Assembly: GCA_900142905.1 (NCBI GenBank)
Contig: FSRV01000002.1
Span: forward strand, 372,001 to 436,000
Direction of reading: 5' to 3'
From: Burkholderia sp. GAS332
GTDB taxonomy: Bacteria; Pseudomonadota; Gammaproteobacteria; Burkholderiales; Burkholderiaceae
Length of the DNA: 64,000 nucleotides
Shown: positions 8,557 to 17,969 of the stretch, in pieces
Numbering within the stretch: the stretch's first letter is position 1
Layout of the letters: each line of letters begins with the position of its first letter
Notes under the pieces: generated by a model
The model's input: the letters and a program-made list of their open reading frames with translations, nothing else
Told to the model about the DNA's origin: nothing
Databases searched by the model: none
Position numbers and translations under genes: made by a program

Positions 8557-9438
8557 ATGGATTTGACGTCGCTGGCAGATTTCAATGCGGTCGCGCTGCA
8601 CGGCGGCTTCGGGCCGGCCAGTCGCGCGCTCGACCGTCCCAAGGCCACCCTGTCGCGGCGCGTGGCCGAGTTGGAGGAAGAACTCGGCGTGCGGCTGATC
8701 GAGCGGGGCGCACGCCGGCTGCGTCTGACCGAGGAAGGTCTCGCACTCCATGAGCGCACGCGGGGGCTCATGACGGAGATTCAGGAGGCGGGTGAAGCGG
8801 CCGCGTCGCGCGCACCGGTTCCGCGCGGGCGGTTGCGCATCAGCGCGCCCGTCGTTTTCGCGCATGTCGCGCTGTGCCAGATCGCTGCGCGCTTTGCACT
8901 GGCCTATCCGCAAGTCGAACTCGAAATCATTGCAGAAGACCGGGTCGCGGATCCGGTAGAGGACGGCTACGACCTGGTGATCCGTATCGATCCACCGCAT
9001 GACGAGCAACTCGTAGGGCGGCGCATTCTCGGTGACGAGCGTCTCGTGGTCGCTTCGCCGAGCATGTCGATCCCGTCGATGCCTGCAAGCGAAGAGGACG
9101 CGTTGCAGGTGCCGGCGGTCATGTCGATAGCGGCGCCGTCCGGCGTGCTCTGGAACATGCAGACGGAAGGCGGCGGTGTGCGGGTCATCAAACCGATGCC
9201 GGTGCTGCGGATGTCATCTTTGTTGATGGTGCGCGAGGCGGTGCTTCAGGGCGTGGGCGCGGCGCTCCTGCCTCGCTTGCTGGTCGAACAGGATGTGCGA
9301 ACGGGGCGGCTCGTTTGCTGGGGCGCGGAGGCGGGCTCGCCCGTGGAAATCTGGGCGCTTTATAGTTCGCGCCGTTTGCTGAGTGCCAAGGTGCGGGCGT
9401 TTATGGACATGCTGAAACAGGACTCAGGCAGGTTCTGA
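8557..9438 (+). CDS. LysR-family transcriptional regulator
   Basis: A 293-residue LysR-type regulator. The N-terminal winged helix-turn-helix (about 1-60; LADFNAVALHGGFGPASRAL, then ATLSRRVAELEEELGVRLIERG) is followed by the effector-binding domain. The start at 8557 places the usual LysR N-terminus first; the open frame upstream to 8503 lacks it. The divergent NmrA-like gene and the palindromes between them suggest local control. This LysR-NmrA pairing is common in proteobacteria and is often linked to quinone or oxidative stress, which is inference here. Confidence 0.92.
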   Translation: MDLTSLADFNAVALHGGFGPASRALDRPKATLSRRVAELEEELGVRLIERGARRLRLTEEGLALHERTRGLMTEIQEAGEAAASRAPVPRGRLRISAPVVFAHVALCQIAARFALAYPQVELEIIAEDRVADPVEDGYDLVIRIDPPHDEQLVGRRILGDERLVVASPSMSIPSMPASEEDALQVPAVMSIAAPSGVLWNMQTEGGGVRVIKPMPVLRMSSLLMVREAVLQGVGAALLPRLLVEQDVRTGRLVCWGAEAGSPVEIWALYSSRRLLSAKVRAFMDMLKQDSGRF

Positions 9439-9645
9439 CAGGCTGCTCCGTGCCTTGAACAGGGCATGGGTTGGTCAGAAAAGTATGCGACATGCAATGG
9501 CGACACGCAAGGGCAACACACTGAGCGATGCACGCGAGTATGCGAATGGCCGGAAGCAAATATGCTCGCTGAATTGCCCACGTTTGACCCGGTGATTGAC
9601 GGTGACTTATGTTATCGAAGGACAGTTGCCAGGAGAGCATCACTC

Positions 9646-11562
9646 ATGATCAGGAAACGAATCCGTATTGCATTGTTTGGCGCCGTGATCGCAGTGATCG
9701 CGTCAGTGTGTCAGGCGCAATACACCACCGACTGGCTGGCGAACACATTCGGGACGCTTGCCGCTCACGTGGGCAATACCGCGCGCTCGATGTGGGTCGC
9801 GCCCGAAGGCGTGATCTATACGGCTTCCCTGTGGGACGAAAACGAGGGTGGCGTTGCGATCTACCAGAACGGCAAGAGCATCGGTTCCATTGGAATCAAC
9901 AGCGAGTTTCAGGGTAGCGCCATTACGGGAAATGCCACCTCGATCTTCGCTGCGTTGCAGTTCAGCAGATCGTATGGCAGCGGGTCGGTAGGGCGATACA
10001 ACCGTGCGACTCAGAAACGCGATCTTCTTATCCCCGTGAGCGTGTGGAACGCTGTCAAGCGGGGCGATGTCATCACCGGACTCGCAACGACCGGTTCTCT
10101 CCTCTATGCGAGCGATTTTTTTAGCAATCGCGTTCGGGTCTTCACTACCGACGGCGTGTGGCAGCAGGACATCAGCGTATCGAGTCCCGGTGCGCTCGCT
10201 TTGGATGGCGCGGGCAATCTCTGGGTTGCGCAGAAAAGCGCAGCCGCGATCGTCGAGTTCAGTCCAGCCGGCGCGCCGCTGAACACTATCCAGATGTCCG
10301 CGCTCTCGCGACCGTCCGCACTGTATTTCGATACATCATCAGGACAGCTCATGGTCGGAGATGAAGGTCCCGACATGAATATCAAGATCTACAATGTGTC
10401 GGCCGCGCCGGCGCTGGTCGGCACGTTTGGCATTCAGGGCGGCTATCTCGACACCACCACGGGCATTAAAGGCCAGGTTGGCGACAAGCGCTTCACTCGT
10501 GTTGCCGGGATCGGCAAAGACGCTGCCGGCAACCTGTATGTGCTCAACAATCCGTGGGGCGGAGGGTGGGACCTGGGCCGCAATGGCGGTACCGACATCC
10601 ACGCGTACGACAATACCGGCAACCTGCAATGGAAGCTCCAGTCCCTCAACTTCGAGGCGGTCGCCGCTCCAGACCCGGTGACGGACGGCGCTTACTTCTA
10701 CGGTGGCAGCAACATTTACACCGGCACCGCGGGTGGCACCTTCGTCGCGAACACCGTTGACCCGTTCACCTATCCGTCCGATCCGCGCCTCAACATGAAC
10801 GATACCCAGCGCGACGAGCACTTCGGTCAGCTTGTCAGCGTCGGCGGAAACCGGATCCTCGTCGCCTCCGGCCAGAACCCTGGCATTTTCTACTTCTTTC
10901 ATTTCAACGCGGCGAGCGGCTACATCGCCATTCCGGATGTGTCGATTCCAGGTCCTGCGTTCAATACGACGCGACAGGTCACGGGAGGATTCTGCATCGA
11001 TAGCAGGGGTGACGTGTGGGCCGGTCTGGACAGAACGAACCACATCTATCACTACCCGCTGGCGGGTTTCGACGGCAACGGCAAGCCAACATGGGGACCC
11101 GCGGTCACGATCTCCATTCCGCAGAGCATCCGGCCATTGACGCGCATCATCTACCTCCCGGAGAGCGACACGATGATTCTCGCTCAAGGCATCGCTGGGA
11201 GCTGGGACTGGACGGCGATGCAATCGAGGATCGAGGTCTATCACGGCTGGAGCGCGGGCAACACGACGAATCCCAATCCTGTGATCAACCTCACCAGCGC
11301 TAATCCCAAGTCGATCACGGCCGCCGGGAATTATCTTTTTGTCGGCTACGTGCATACGGTGCCCAACATCGACGCCTTCAATCTCACGACGGGTAACCTC
11401 GACACGACGCTGATCAACTCGAGTGCGGGTACGGTGGACGTGGGCAACGACGTGGATTCGATGTATGGCCTCAGGGCGTACCTTGGATCGGCCGGTGAGT
11501 ACGTGATCACGAAAGACAACTACAACGGTTCCAGCATGGTTGTTTATCGCTGGACCCCTTGA
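9646..11562 (+). CDS. Exported beta-propeller-like protein of unknown function
   Basis: A 638-residue secreted protein. A signal peptide (MIRKRIRIALFGAVIAVIASVCQA) is followed by repeated units such as PSALYFDTSSGQLMVGDEGP, GIGKDAAGNLYVLNN and FCIDSRGDVWAGLD. These resemble NHL/SMP-30-type propeller blades (small hydrophobic strand, DxxGNLWV turn). No catalytic signature could be assigned. GGAGAG sits ten bases before the ATG at 9646; the frame is open from 9466 without secretory features. The next gene is a secreted glycoside hydrolase 1.1 kb away on the same strand, so a role in extracellular carbohydrate binding or sensing is possible but not shown. Confidence 0.78.
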   Translation: MIRKRIRIALFGAVIAVIASVCQAQYTTDWLANTFGTLAAHVGNTARSMWVAPEGVIYTASLWDENEGGVAIYQNGKSIGSIGINSEFQGSAITGNATSIFAALQFSRSYGSGSVGRYNRATQKRDLLIPVSVWNAVKRGDVITGLATTGSLLYASDFFSNRVRVFTTDGVWQQDISVSSPGALALDGAGNLWVAQKSAAAIVEFSPAGAPLNTIQMSALSRPSALYFDTSSGQLMVGDEGPDMNIKIYNVSAAPALVGTFGIQGGYLDTTTGIKGQVGDKRFTRVAGIGKDAAGNLYVLNNPWGGGWDLGRNGGTDIHAYDNTGNLQWKLQSLNFEAVAAPDPVTDGAYFYGGSNIYTGTAGGTFVANTVDPFTYPSDPRLNMNDTQRDEHFGQLVSVGGNRILVASGQNPGIFYFFHFNAASGYIAIPDVSIPGPAFNTTRQVTGGFCIDSRGDVWAGLDRTNHIYHYPLAGFDGNGKPTWGPAVTISIPQSIRPLTRIIYLPESDTMILAQGIAGSWDWTAMQSRIEVYHGWSAGNTTNPNPVINLTSANPKSITAAGNYLFVGYVHTVPNIDAFNLTTGNLDTTLINSSAGTVDVGNDVDSMYGLRAYLGSAGEYVITKDNYNGSSMVVYRWTP

Positions 11563-12661
11563 TGGATTCACTTTGGGGGCGGCATCAGGAAGATGTGTTT
11601 TCTATTCATCGCGAAACGTATATCGGCGGCTTACTTGGTTTGATATTAATAATATGAAAATCAACAAAGCTATTCATTATTTTGGCCGCGCCAAGAGTTA
11701 AAGACTTGCGTTTTCCGCGCTCCGATGAGGCAGAGATTTTCCGTTTCCCCAGCTTTGGAAAACCGTCGGCGGTGTTTCATGGAAGATTCTTTGAACTACT
11801 ACTTATCACCTCCTCTCGTTGCCACGTTACACGGATGAAACGTTTATAATTCGTCTGCCTAAAATTTTGCCGTAAGTCATACCGAGCTTGCGCCGAAGTC
11901 TCATCGATGCAGTAAAGGTTGCATGGGTACGCGTTGTCGCGGCGCTGGCGAAATTAGGCCCGCAACCCAATTAGTTTCGGCTTTCAGTTGCGGTTGGCGT
12001 CGGGCCACCGGACTCGAACCGGAATGGACCATCAAGACTGAAATCGGAATGGTCTGAATAATCTCTAAGATGTCCTAAAGTTCATGATTGTCCGCGCTGA
12101 GCGGAAATTTGTTTGTCACATAGGCGGTGCGCTGGACTGTCGGCGCGAAACGGGTCCAATGCTATTGGCCACGTCGTCTACACGCTGTAAATCATTTGTG
12201 TATGTTTTTTGTCCGTGCGTCAATCGAATCGATTGTGACGCTAGCCGGGACGTTGACAGAACTTGTCACGCTATGGGTGTGTACAGCGCGAGTCGCAACG
12301 ACATGCCGATCTTGATGCACAGCGTGGTAGATCCAAGGATGTAGTCATTGACAGAACTTCGACGAGTGAATCTTTCAGGCAAATAGTAAGGATTACGTAA
12401 TATTGGCCTGTTGACCGATGACAGATCGAAATGGTGAGCGCGTTGTCGCCGCGGAGGCGGCCGGCCTGCGTTCGAAAGCCTAACGGAATCTGCCGGCGGA
12501 TCACGGCACATCGGAAGCACCCGCCTCATCAGCAATGAACGCAATCATCGCGTTCGCCGCTTCACCTCTCTCTGTACTCAAAAGAACGCCAAGGCGGGAC
12601 GGCTTAGATCGATCTTGCTCAATCCTCGGGGATAACCTGCTTTTAAGCGATACATACGGCA
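11563..12661. other. 1.1-kb gene-free region
   Basis: No convincing gene lies here. The base composition is lower in GC than the flanks (AT-rich around 11620-11700 and 12330-12420), and the short open frames lack codon bias or ribosome-binding sites. Near 12002-12030 the minus strand reads GGTTCGAGTCCGGTGG, like the T-arm of a tRNA, but no acceptor, anticodon or D arms can be folded around it. A GACCAT / ATGGTC inverted repeat lies next to it. The long leader may hold the promoter of the glycoside hydrolase gene, or the region may be a remnant of a past insertion. Confidence 0.5.
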
Positions 12662-14962
12662 ATGACGAGAAACTTCAAACTTTTGGGGGTTGCGGCAGCA
12701 ACAGTGTTTGCATGGTTTGGTGCAGAAAACGCGCAGGCCGCAACGAGCACCATCACCGTCGCAGGACTGCAATACAAGTTGTGCGCACAAGAGAACGCCA
12801 CCTGCAAATTCCTCGGAACAGCCTCGGTGGTGTTCGGCGCAGTTCCGCCCACGTCGCCGTCGGTCATGTTGACGGCCCCGGCTACCTTTAGCAACGGCGT
12901 TGGATGTTACGTCGGCGCGGTTTCGCAGACAGATCCCGCATACGGCTACGGCAAATCATGCTGGATGAGAGCGGCTTCCGCTACGCCGGCTCCGGCTCCG
13001 GCTCCGACTCCGGCGCCGGCACCTACGCCAGCACCGACCCCGGCACCGACTCCAGCGCCAGCACCGACTCCAGCACCGGCACCAGCGCCGACTCCAGCAC
13101 CAACGCCCACGCCGACTCCGACGCCCACTCCGACTCCGACGCCGGCACCCACGCCGGCACCCACGCCGACGCCGACTCCGGGCAGTTCGACCCTCTCGTG
13201 CGGCACGCCGGTACACACAGCTGGTGGAACCGCCAACGGCGTGATCAGCGCCGACACGCCCACCACCGACGGCATGCGCATTTTCCAGAACAGCGCACCG
13301 TTCAATCTCGCGATTACGACGAATGCGCCGAGCGCGGATACGGTCGTCTGGTCCGTAGCGGACTCGAATGGCGCGATCAAGACGCAAGGAAGTTTCGCGG
13401 TTAGCGCCGGCGTGCAAACCAACTCGATTCCGTGCACGTCCACGTGGTCCGGCTATGGCGCGCTGACCGCGACGCTGCGCTCGAACGGCGGCACGTTGCC
13501 AAACTCCGGAACGCGTCCGGTGGGTATCGCGACGTTCGGCGTGTTGCCGAATCTGACGCCGGTACTGGGCACCGTCACGTATGCACATCAGGATCAGCAC
13601 CGTTTCGGCATGCAGGGCTTCAACGATAACATCGCCGCGCTGCATGATATGGGTGTTTCGTGGACCATCGACGACCGTGAGGTATCGGCCATGGAACCCA
13701 ATGGCCCCAACACGTACACGCCGAGCGTGAACGACCTCGATCCGTTCTACAAGGCCAATCCTGACCAGATGCGCATCGTGCGTCTTGACGGACTGCCGGC
13801 CTGGGATTCGAAGACGGGCCAGTTCAACGACAGCTACTATGCGCCGTTGAACATGTCTGAGTTCCAGACCTTTATGGGCAAGGTCGGTACCGATACGAGC
13901 CTGATTCGCGCGGCAAACTACCCGAACCAGCAAAGCAACTATTATCAGGTGACGTGGGAGCCGAGCCTCGGTTGGGCGGATAGCAACGCGAACTTCGTCG
14001 CCATGTACAAGGCCGCGTACCAGGGCATTCACTCGACCGATCCGAATGCCGTCGTGATGGGCCCCACCAACCCGTTCCCCGCGAATTGCTCCACCTGCAC
14101 AACCGGCTATCTGCAGACGTTCGGTGCGCTGGGCCTGTGGAATTACATTGATGCGGTCTCGACGCATGGCTACTGGAATGCGGGCACCTATCCCGCTCAT
14201 CCGCCTGAATTGCAGGACTCCGACCCGAGTACGGCGAACCAGGCGAACGCGCTCGATAACCAGATCGCGCAGTTGCGTTCGGTGATGCAGGCGGGCAAGG
14301 CGAACATGAAGCTCTTCGTCACCGAAGCAGGCACGAGCTACGATCCGGGTCTTAACTACGGTCCGACGGTGCCGTCGCAGAATCAGTTGTTTGCTCAGGC
14401 CGCGGTTGGCGTGCGGTCGCACATCATTACGCTGGGCGGTGGGGCACAGTTGACGACGCTCTTCTATGGCGCTGACTATCCCGGCGAAGTGGGATACGGC
14501 ACGTTCTTCGACCTGAATGATGCGCAAGGCGCGTACGGTGCATCGAACCTCTCGCCGAAACCCGAGGCGATGGCCTTCGCCACGATGACGCGTGTGCTGG
14601 ATGGCACGAATACGTTGGGCCGGGTCACGGGTGCGCCGTCCGGAGACTTTGTGTATGCGTTTCAGCAACTCGGCAACGGCAAGGTGGTGACGGCTGCGTG
14701 GGCGCACAACAATGCGCAGTGGCCCGCAGGGAGTGGCCTTTATAGCCAGACCTACTCGACGAGCTATACGCTGCAGGTTGACAGCGCGGGTACGTCGGGC
14801 AATGTGACGAAGATCGATGGTTACGGCAATACCAGTACGCTTGCCTATACCAACGGCCAGGTCGCGCTGACCCTCACCGAGGTGCCGCAGTACATCGTCT
14901 CGAACAACGCGACGGTGGCCAAGGCCAATTCGACTGTTCCGCTCGGGTATACGGGCCAATAA
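12662..14962 (+). CDS. Secreted glycoside hydrolase (clan GH-A-like) with Pro/Thr/Ala linker
   Basis: A 766-residue secreted enzyme. It has a signal peptide (1-26, ending ENAQA), a small Cys-containing domain (about 29-105), a low-complexity linker of Pro-Thr/Ala repeats (about 107-175), a beta-sandwich-like segment (about 177-295) and a catalytic domain (about 300-690). The domain has features of a TIM-barrel retaining glycosidase: VTWEPS with Glu433 as likely acid/base and FVTEAGTSY with Glu555 as likely nucleophile, 122 residues apart. This resembles GH39 or GH5-type enzymes, including exopolysaccharide hydrolases such as PslG; the exact family needs a profile search. No strong Shine-Dalgarno precedes the ATG. 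A GC-rich hairpin follows the stop. Confidence 0.75.
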   Translation: MTRNFKLLGVAAATVFAWFGAENAQAATSTITVAGLQYKLCAQENATCKFLGTASVVFGAVPPTSPSVMLTAPATFSNGVGCYVGAVSQTDPAYGYGKSCWMRAASATPAPAPAPTPAPAPTPAPTPAPTPAPAPTPAPAPAPTPAPTPTPTPTPTPTPTPAPTPAPTPTPTPGSSTLSCGTPVHTAGGTANGVISADTPTTDGMRIFQNSAPFNLAITTNAPSADTVVWSVADSNGAIKTQGSFAVSAGVQTNSIPCTSTWSGYGALTATLRSNGGTLPNSGTRPVGIATFGVLPNLTPVLGTVTYAHQDQHRFGMQGFNDNIAALHDMGVSWTIDDREVSAMEPNGPNTYTPSVNDLDPFYKANPDQMRIVRLDGLPAWDSKTGQFNDSYYAPLNMSEFQTFMGKVGTDTSLIRAANYPNQQSNYYQVTWEPSLGWADSNANFVAMYKAAYQGIHSTDPNAVVMGPTNPFPANCSTCTTGYLQTFGALGLWNYIDAVSTHGYWNAGTYPAHPPELQDSDPSTANQANALDNQIAQLRSVMQAGKANMKLFVTEAGTSYDPGLNYGPTVPSQNQLFAQAAVGVRSHIITLGGGAQLTTLFYGADYPGEVGYGTFFDLNDAQGAYGASNLSPKPEAMAFATMTRVLDGTNTLGRVTGAPSGDFVYAFQQLGNGKVVTAAWAHNNAQWPAGSGLYSQTYSTSYTLQVDSAGTSGNVTKIDGYGNTSTLAYTNGQVALTLTEVPQYIVSNNATVAKANSTVPLGYTGQ

Positions 14963-14974
14963 GGCTTGAGTTGT

Positions 14975-15011
14975 ATCGACGCGCCGCTGGTTAGAACGGC
15001 GGCGCGTCGAT
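14975..15011 (+). terminator. GC-rich hairpin after the glycoside hydrolase gene
   Basis: Thirteen-base perfect arms (ATCGACGCGCCGC and its complement) enclose an 11-base loop, 13 bases after the stop codon. No T-run follows, so this is a hairpin-type 3' end or weak terminator rather than a canonical intrinsic one. Confidence 0.5.
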
Positions 15012-15123
15012 CAACCGGTTCCGTCTGAGAAGCGATCACCGGGTCCGTTGCTCACGCAACGATCAGGCAGCGCAGCGGCGTCGTGACATCAATCAGAAAT
15101 TGGGCGCCCCGATCCGGGCGTTC

Positions 15124-15768
15124 TCACGCTTCCGCGTCCCGCAGATCTCTGATGTGTTGATACACGGTCGCGCGTCCCATCCCTAGCACGTTTGCCACAT
15201 AGTTTGCGGCACTTTTCCCCTTGAACGCACCTTCGGCCCAAAGCGCTTCGACTAATTCTCGACGGTGGTCGCGGGTCAGTGAGTTCAGCGCCAACTGGCG
15301 CTCTTGAAGCCATGCGTGAAGAAACGTGTTGATGCGTTCTTGCCAATCGTCCTTGAATAATTCCTCTGGCTGCTTGATCACGCCGGCGCCGGAGATGACG
15401 CGGTCGATGACATGCTTCATGTCCTCGAAGACCGCAATGTTGTAGTTCACGCACATCACACCAACAGCAACGCCAGCGTCGTCAAAGAGTACCGTGCTGA
15501 CGCAGCGCATCCGCCTGCCATCCCAATTGATTTTTTCGTATGGACCGATCGTGCCTGACTCCGCCGAATGGTCGATTTCTTCCAGTGCCGAGTCGTCGCC
15601 CAGTTCGCGCTTGGACAGGTTATTGGCTATGTACGCAACCGTCTGGCTTTGCAGGTCATGAAGGACGATTTCAACGTACGGAAAAAACAGCAGTGCGATA
15701 CCGTCGGCGACACGGCCGTATCGATCCAGAAGAAGCCTGCGTGCGGCTGTTGTCTTAGTCTTGCGCAT
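15124..15768 (-). CDS. YheO/DauR-like regulator (PAS-like domain plus HTH)
   Basis: A 214-residue regulator with an N-terminal YheO-type PAS-like sensor domain (about 20-130; VEIVLHDLQSQTVAYIANNLSKR) and a C-terminal helix-turn-helix (about 170-214; GKSAANYVANVLGMGRATVYQHIRDL). The same architecture is found in DauR, which controls the D-arginine catabolic dauBAR genes of Pseudomonas aeruginosa. The adjacent genes match that scheme: an ornithine-cyclodeaminase-family enzyme (DauB is one) and a flavin-dependent D-amino-acid dehydrogenase (DauA is one). The start at 15768 was chosen for family length. The ribosome-binding site is weak. Confidence 0.85.
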   Translation of the reverse strand: MRKTKTTAARRLLLDRYGRVADGIALLFFPYVEIVLHDLQSQTVAYIANNLSKRELGDDSALEEIDHSAESGTIGPYEKINWDGRRMRCVSTVLFDDAGVAVGVMCVNYNIAVFEDMKHVIDRVISGAGVIKQPEELFKDDWQERINTFLHAWLQERQLALNSLTRDHRRELVEALWAEGAFKGKSAANYVANVLGMGRATVYQHIRDLRDAEA

Positions 15769-15963
15769 AGGGGTGGGCAAATTCCAGTTTTCGGAAAGTC
15801 TGCAACGTGTTGCGCCACGGTGCTGCGAATCCGCTTGTTGTACGCCATTTTGCCATGAGCGACGCAGCCCCCAGCTGGCAGGTCCCCACTCAGTCGTCAA
15901 GCATCAAGTAGAAGACAACCCGTATTTTCATTTCTCACAGGACGCTTGCCAGCTCACGCTTTC

Positions 15964-16935
15964 TTAATCGCCGCGCTGCCCGGCTACGTGTCTGAACAGT
16001 TCGTTAGCGATCGCGACGTCTTCCAGTCCCAGCCCAATAGAGCGGAAAAACGCGTGTTGGCGCCCGGAGGGTTTTCTGGCGGTGCCGGCTACCAACTCAG
16101 GCAGGTCGCCGAGCACGCTTTCCGGCGACCAGTCATGCAACTGCCCCGCTAATTTCATTTCCCCTGCGCTGGCAGGCGTGGTTTTCCGGTAGTCGCAATA
16201 GACGTCCATGTCCGGAAGCCACGCGGGCGGAATTTCGTGAGCATTCGCGACATTCGTGCTGATCGACGTAATGAGCGCCGGCTTCGTCAGCATGTTTTCC
16301 GCGAGTACCGGCGTGCCCGAGGATGTGCACAACGCCACCACGTCGGCATCGCGCAAGCAATCTTCAAGCGTGGTGCAAACCCGTACACGTTCATGAAGGG
16401 CATTCACCTCCGCACGCTTCGATTCGTTTCCTGCTAACTCGGGTGAAAACACGCTGATCGAGTCCCATGGCCGCAGTGCCGCGAGGTGGCGCAAATGGGC
16501 CTGTCCCACCGCGCCAGCGCCAACGATGGCGAGCCGGCGCGCGTCGGCCGCCGCAAGGTGATCCACTGCGAGTGCGGTCGCACCGGCGGTGCGCTCGATG
16601 GTGAGCAGACCCGCATCGCACCACATCAAGGGCTGACCCGTTTCCATCGACATCAGCGCCGTCCATGCCGTAATAACCGGCTTCGAGTCGGTCACGATGT
16701 ACGGCGACAACTTGGCGCCGAACACCTTGGCGTCCGCCATGACCCCGAGGTACGTAATGAAATCGCCGGCCCCTTGCGGAAAGGGGGTGAAGGTCTGAGG
16801 CGGCTGCACCGCGGCGTCGTTTGCCAGCGCGAGAAACATGCGTGTCAACGCGCCGCGCACATCGAGATGGGGCAGTGCGTTGCGCACCGCGTCCTGCTGG
16901 ACGATCAACGGGAATACTGGGTTTGTGCTGTTCAT
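15964..16935 (-). CDS. Ornithine cyclodeaminase / mu-crystallin family NAD(P) enzyme
   Basis: A 323-residue member of the ornithine cyclodeaminase / mu-crystallin family, with the Rossmann motif IVGAGAVGQAHL at mid-sequence and ALITSISTNVANAHEIP following it. The family includes ornithine and lysine cyclodeaminases, ketimine reductases and DauB, the anabolic arginine dehydrogenase that rebuilds L-arginine from the keto acid made by DauA. Context with a DauR-like regulator and a D-amino-acid dehydrogenase favours a DauB-like role. CTGGAGAG precedes the start at 16935. It is divergent from the binding-protein gene, with a 21-bp palindrome between them. Confidence 0.87.
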   Translation of the reverse strand: MNSTNPVFPLIVQQDAVRNALPHLDVRGALTRMFLALANDAAVQPPQTFTPFPQGAGDFITYLGVMADAKVFGAKLSPYIVTDSKPVITAWTALMSMETGQPLMWCDAGLLTIERTAGATALAVDHLAAADARRLAIVGAGAVGQAHLRHLAALRPWDSISVFSPELAGNESKRAEVNALHERVRVCTTLEDCLRDADVVALCTSSGTPVLAENMLTKPALITSISTNVANAHEIPPAWLPDMDVYCDYRKTTPASAGEMKLAGQLHDWSPESVLGDLPELVAGTARKPSGRQHAFFRSIGLGLEDVAIANELFRHVAGQRGD

Positions 16936-16990
16936 GGGTTTGCTCTCCAGATCGTTGCCGGCTTGCGGCGTCGGCACGATTCTAAAGTCA

Positions 16991-17011
16991 AAAAGTCCAG
17001 TCTGGACTTTT
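16991..17011. promoter_or_regulatory. 21-bp perfect palindrome, candidate operator
   Basis: Ten-base arms, AAAAGTCCAG and CTGGACTTTT, are separated by a single T. The site lies 55 bases upstream of the divergent cyclodeaminase-family gene and 166 bases upstream of the binding-protein gene. A GTCCAG half-site recurs near 17040. The nearby YheO/DauR-like protein is the obvious candidate ligand-responsive binder. Confidence 0.6.
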
Positions 17012-17177
17012 ATTTTTGAAAATCGCTTGCAATTGCCAATGTCCAGAATAGACTGCTGTTCCAGAGCGAGCGTGAGAAGACGGTTTTCTTTGCCCCTCAC
17101 GCGGCTTCTCGACGTTGCGCCGTTTGCGGCAGTTCGCGCCCTGAATTCGCGACCTTTCAACCACCCTGGGAACCATC

Positions 17178-17966
17178 ATGCCTCTGAAGCTTTCACTGTC
17201 ATTTTTCGTCGCGGCTGCGTTAATCGGATCGGTCGGCACCGTTAGCGCGGAGACTCAAAGCACCTTGCGTTTCGGCATTGAAGCAGCGTATCCGCCGTTC
17301 GAGAGCAAGTCGCCGACGGGGCAATTGCAAGGATTCGACGTCGACGTCGGCAACGCGGTTTGCGCAAAGATGGCCGTGAAGTGCGAGTGGGTGGAGAATT
17401 CGTTCGACGGCCTGATTCCCGCCTTGCAGGCGCGCAAATTCGACGTGATCAATTCCGCGATGAACATCACGGACAAGCGCAAACAGTCCATCGATTTCAC
17501 GCCGCCGATCTATGTGGTGCCGATCGTGATGGTGGCCAAGCGTGGTTCTCCGTTGCTGCCAGATGTGAAGAGCCTGCAGGGCAAACGCGTCGGTGTCCTG
17601 CAGGGTTCGTCGCAGGAAGATTTCCTCAAGGCTCACTGGGCGAATGCGGGCGTATCGATCGTCTCGTATCAGGACCAGGATCAGGTGTATGCCGACCTCG
17701 TGGCCGGACGTCTGGATGCTGCCGTCCAGGAAGCACAGACTGTTGAGGATGGCTTCCTGAACAAGCCCTCAGGCCACGACTATGTGATTGTCGGCCAGCC
17801 GCTCAGCGATCCGGCAACGCTTGGCGAAGGGACGGGTTTCGGCTTGCGCAAAGGCGACAAGGCGTTGGCCGGAAAGATCGATGCGGCGCTCGACGCTTTG
17901 AAGAAGGACGGTACGCTCAGCACGCTTTCGCAGAAGTACTTCAAGCGCGACATCATCGCGAAGTAA
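17178..17966 (+). CDS. Amino-acid ABC transporter substrate-binding protein
   Basis: A 262-residue periplasmic binding protein of the polar / basic amino-acid family (HisJ/ArgT/LAO type). It has a signal peptide to about residue 24 (GTVSA), then LRFGIEAAYPPFESKSPTGQLQGFDVDV, split by the usual conserved turns, and FDGLIPALQARKFDVI. Basic-amino-acid binders share this N-terminal block. The gene is followed after three bases by the flavoprotein gene, so the two are cotranscribed. No permease or ATPase gene is adjacent, so the protein either uses a transporter encoded elsewhere or acts as a scavenger. Confidence 0.93.
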   Translation: MPLKLSLSFFVAAALIGSVGTVSAETQSTLRFGIEAAYPPFESKSPTGQLQGFDVDVGNAVCAKMAVKCEWVENSFDGLIPALQARKFDVINSAMNITDKRKQSIDFTPPIYVVPIVMVAKRGSPLLPDVKSLQGKRVGVLQGSSQEDFLKAHWANAGVSIVSYQDQDQVYADLVAGRLDAAVQEAQTVEDGFLNKPSGHDYVIVGQPLSDPATLGEGTGFGLRKGDKALAGKIDAALDALKKDGTLSTLSQKYFKRDIIAK

Positions 17967-17969
17967 CTT

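Noticed and set aside
12001..12035. T-arm-like sequence (GGTTCGAGTCCGGTGG on the minus strand), possible tRNA or attachment site
   Set aside because: The T-stem has a mismatch and no acceptor stem, anticodon or D arm could be found around it. No integrase gene is nearby.
12956..14959. A 667-codon open frame on the minus strand opposite the glycoside hydrolase gene
   Set aside because: It is arginine-rich, has no domain signature, and is the mirror of a gene with a clear signal peptide and catalytic motifs. Long antisense frames are expected at this GC content. The same applies to minus-strand frames at 57397-59028, 53342-54592 and 10339-11571.
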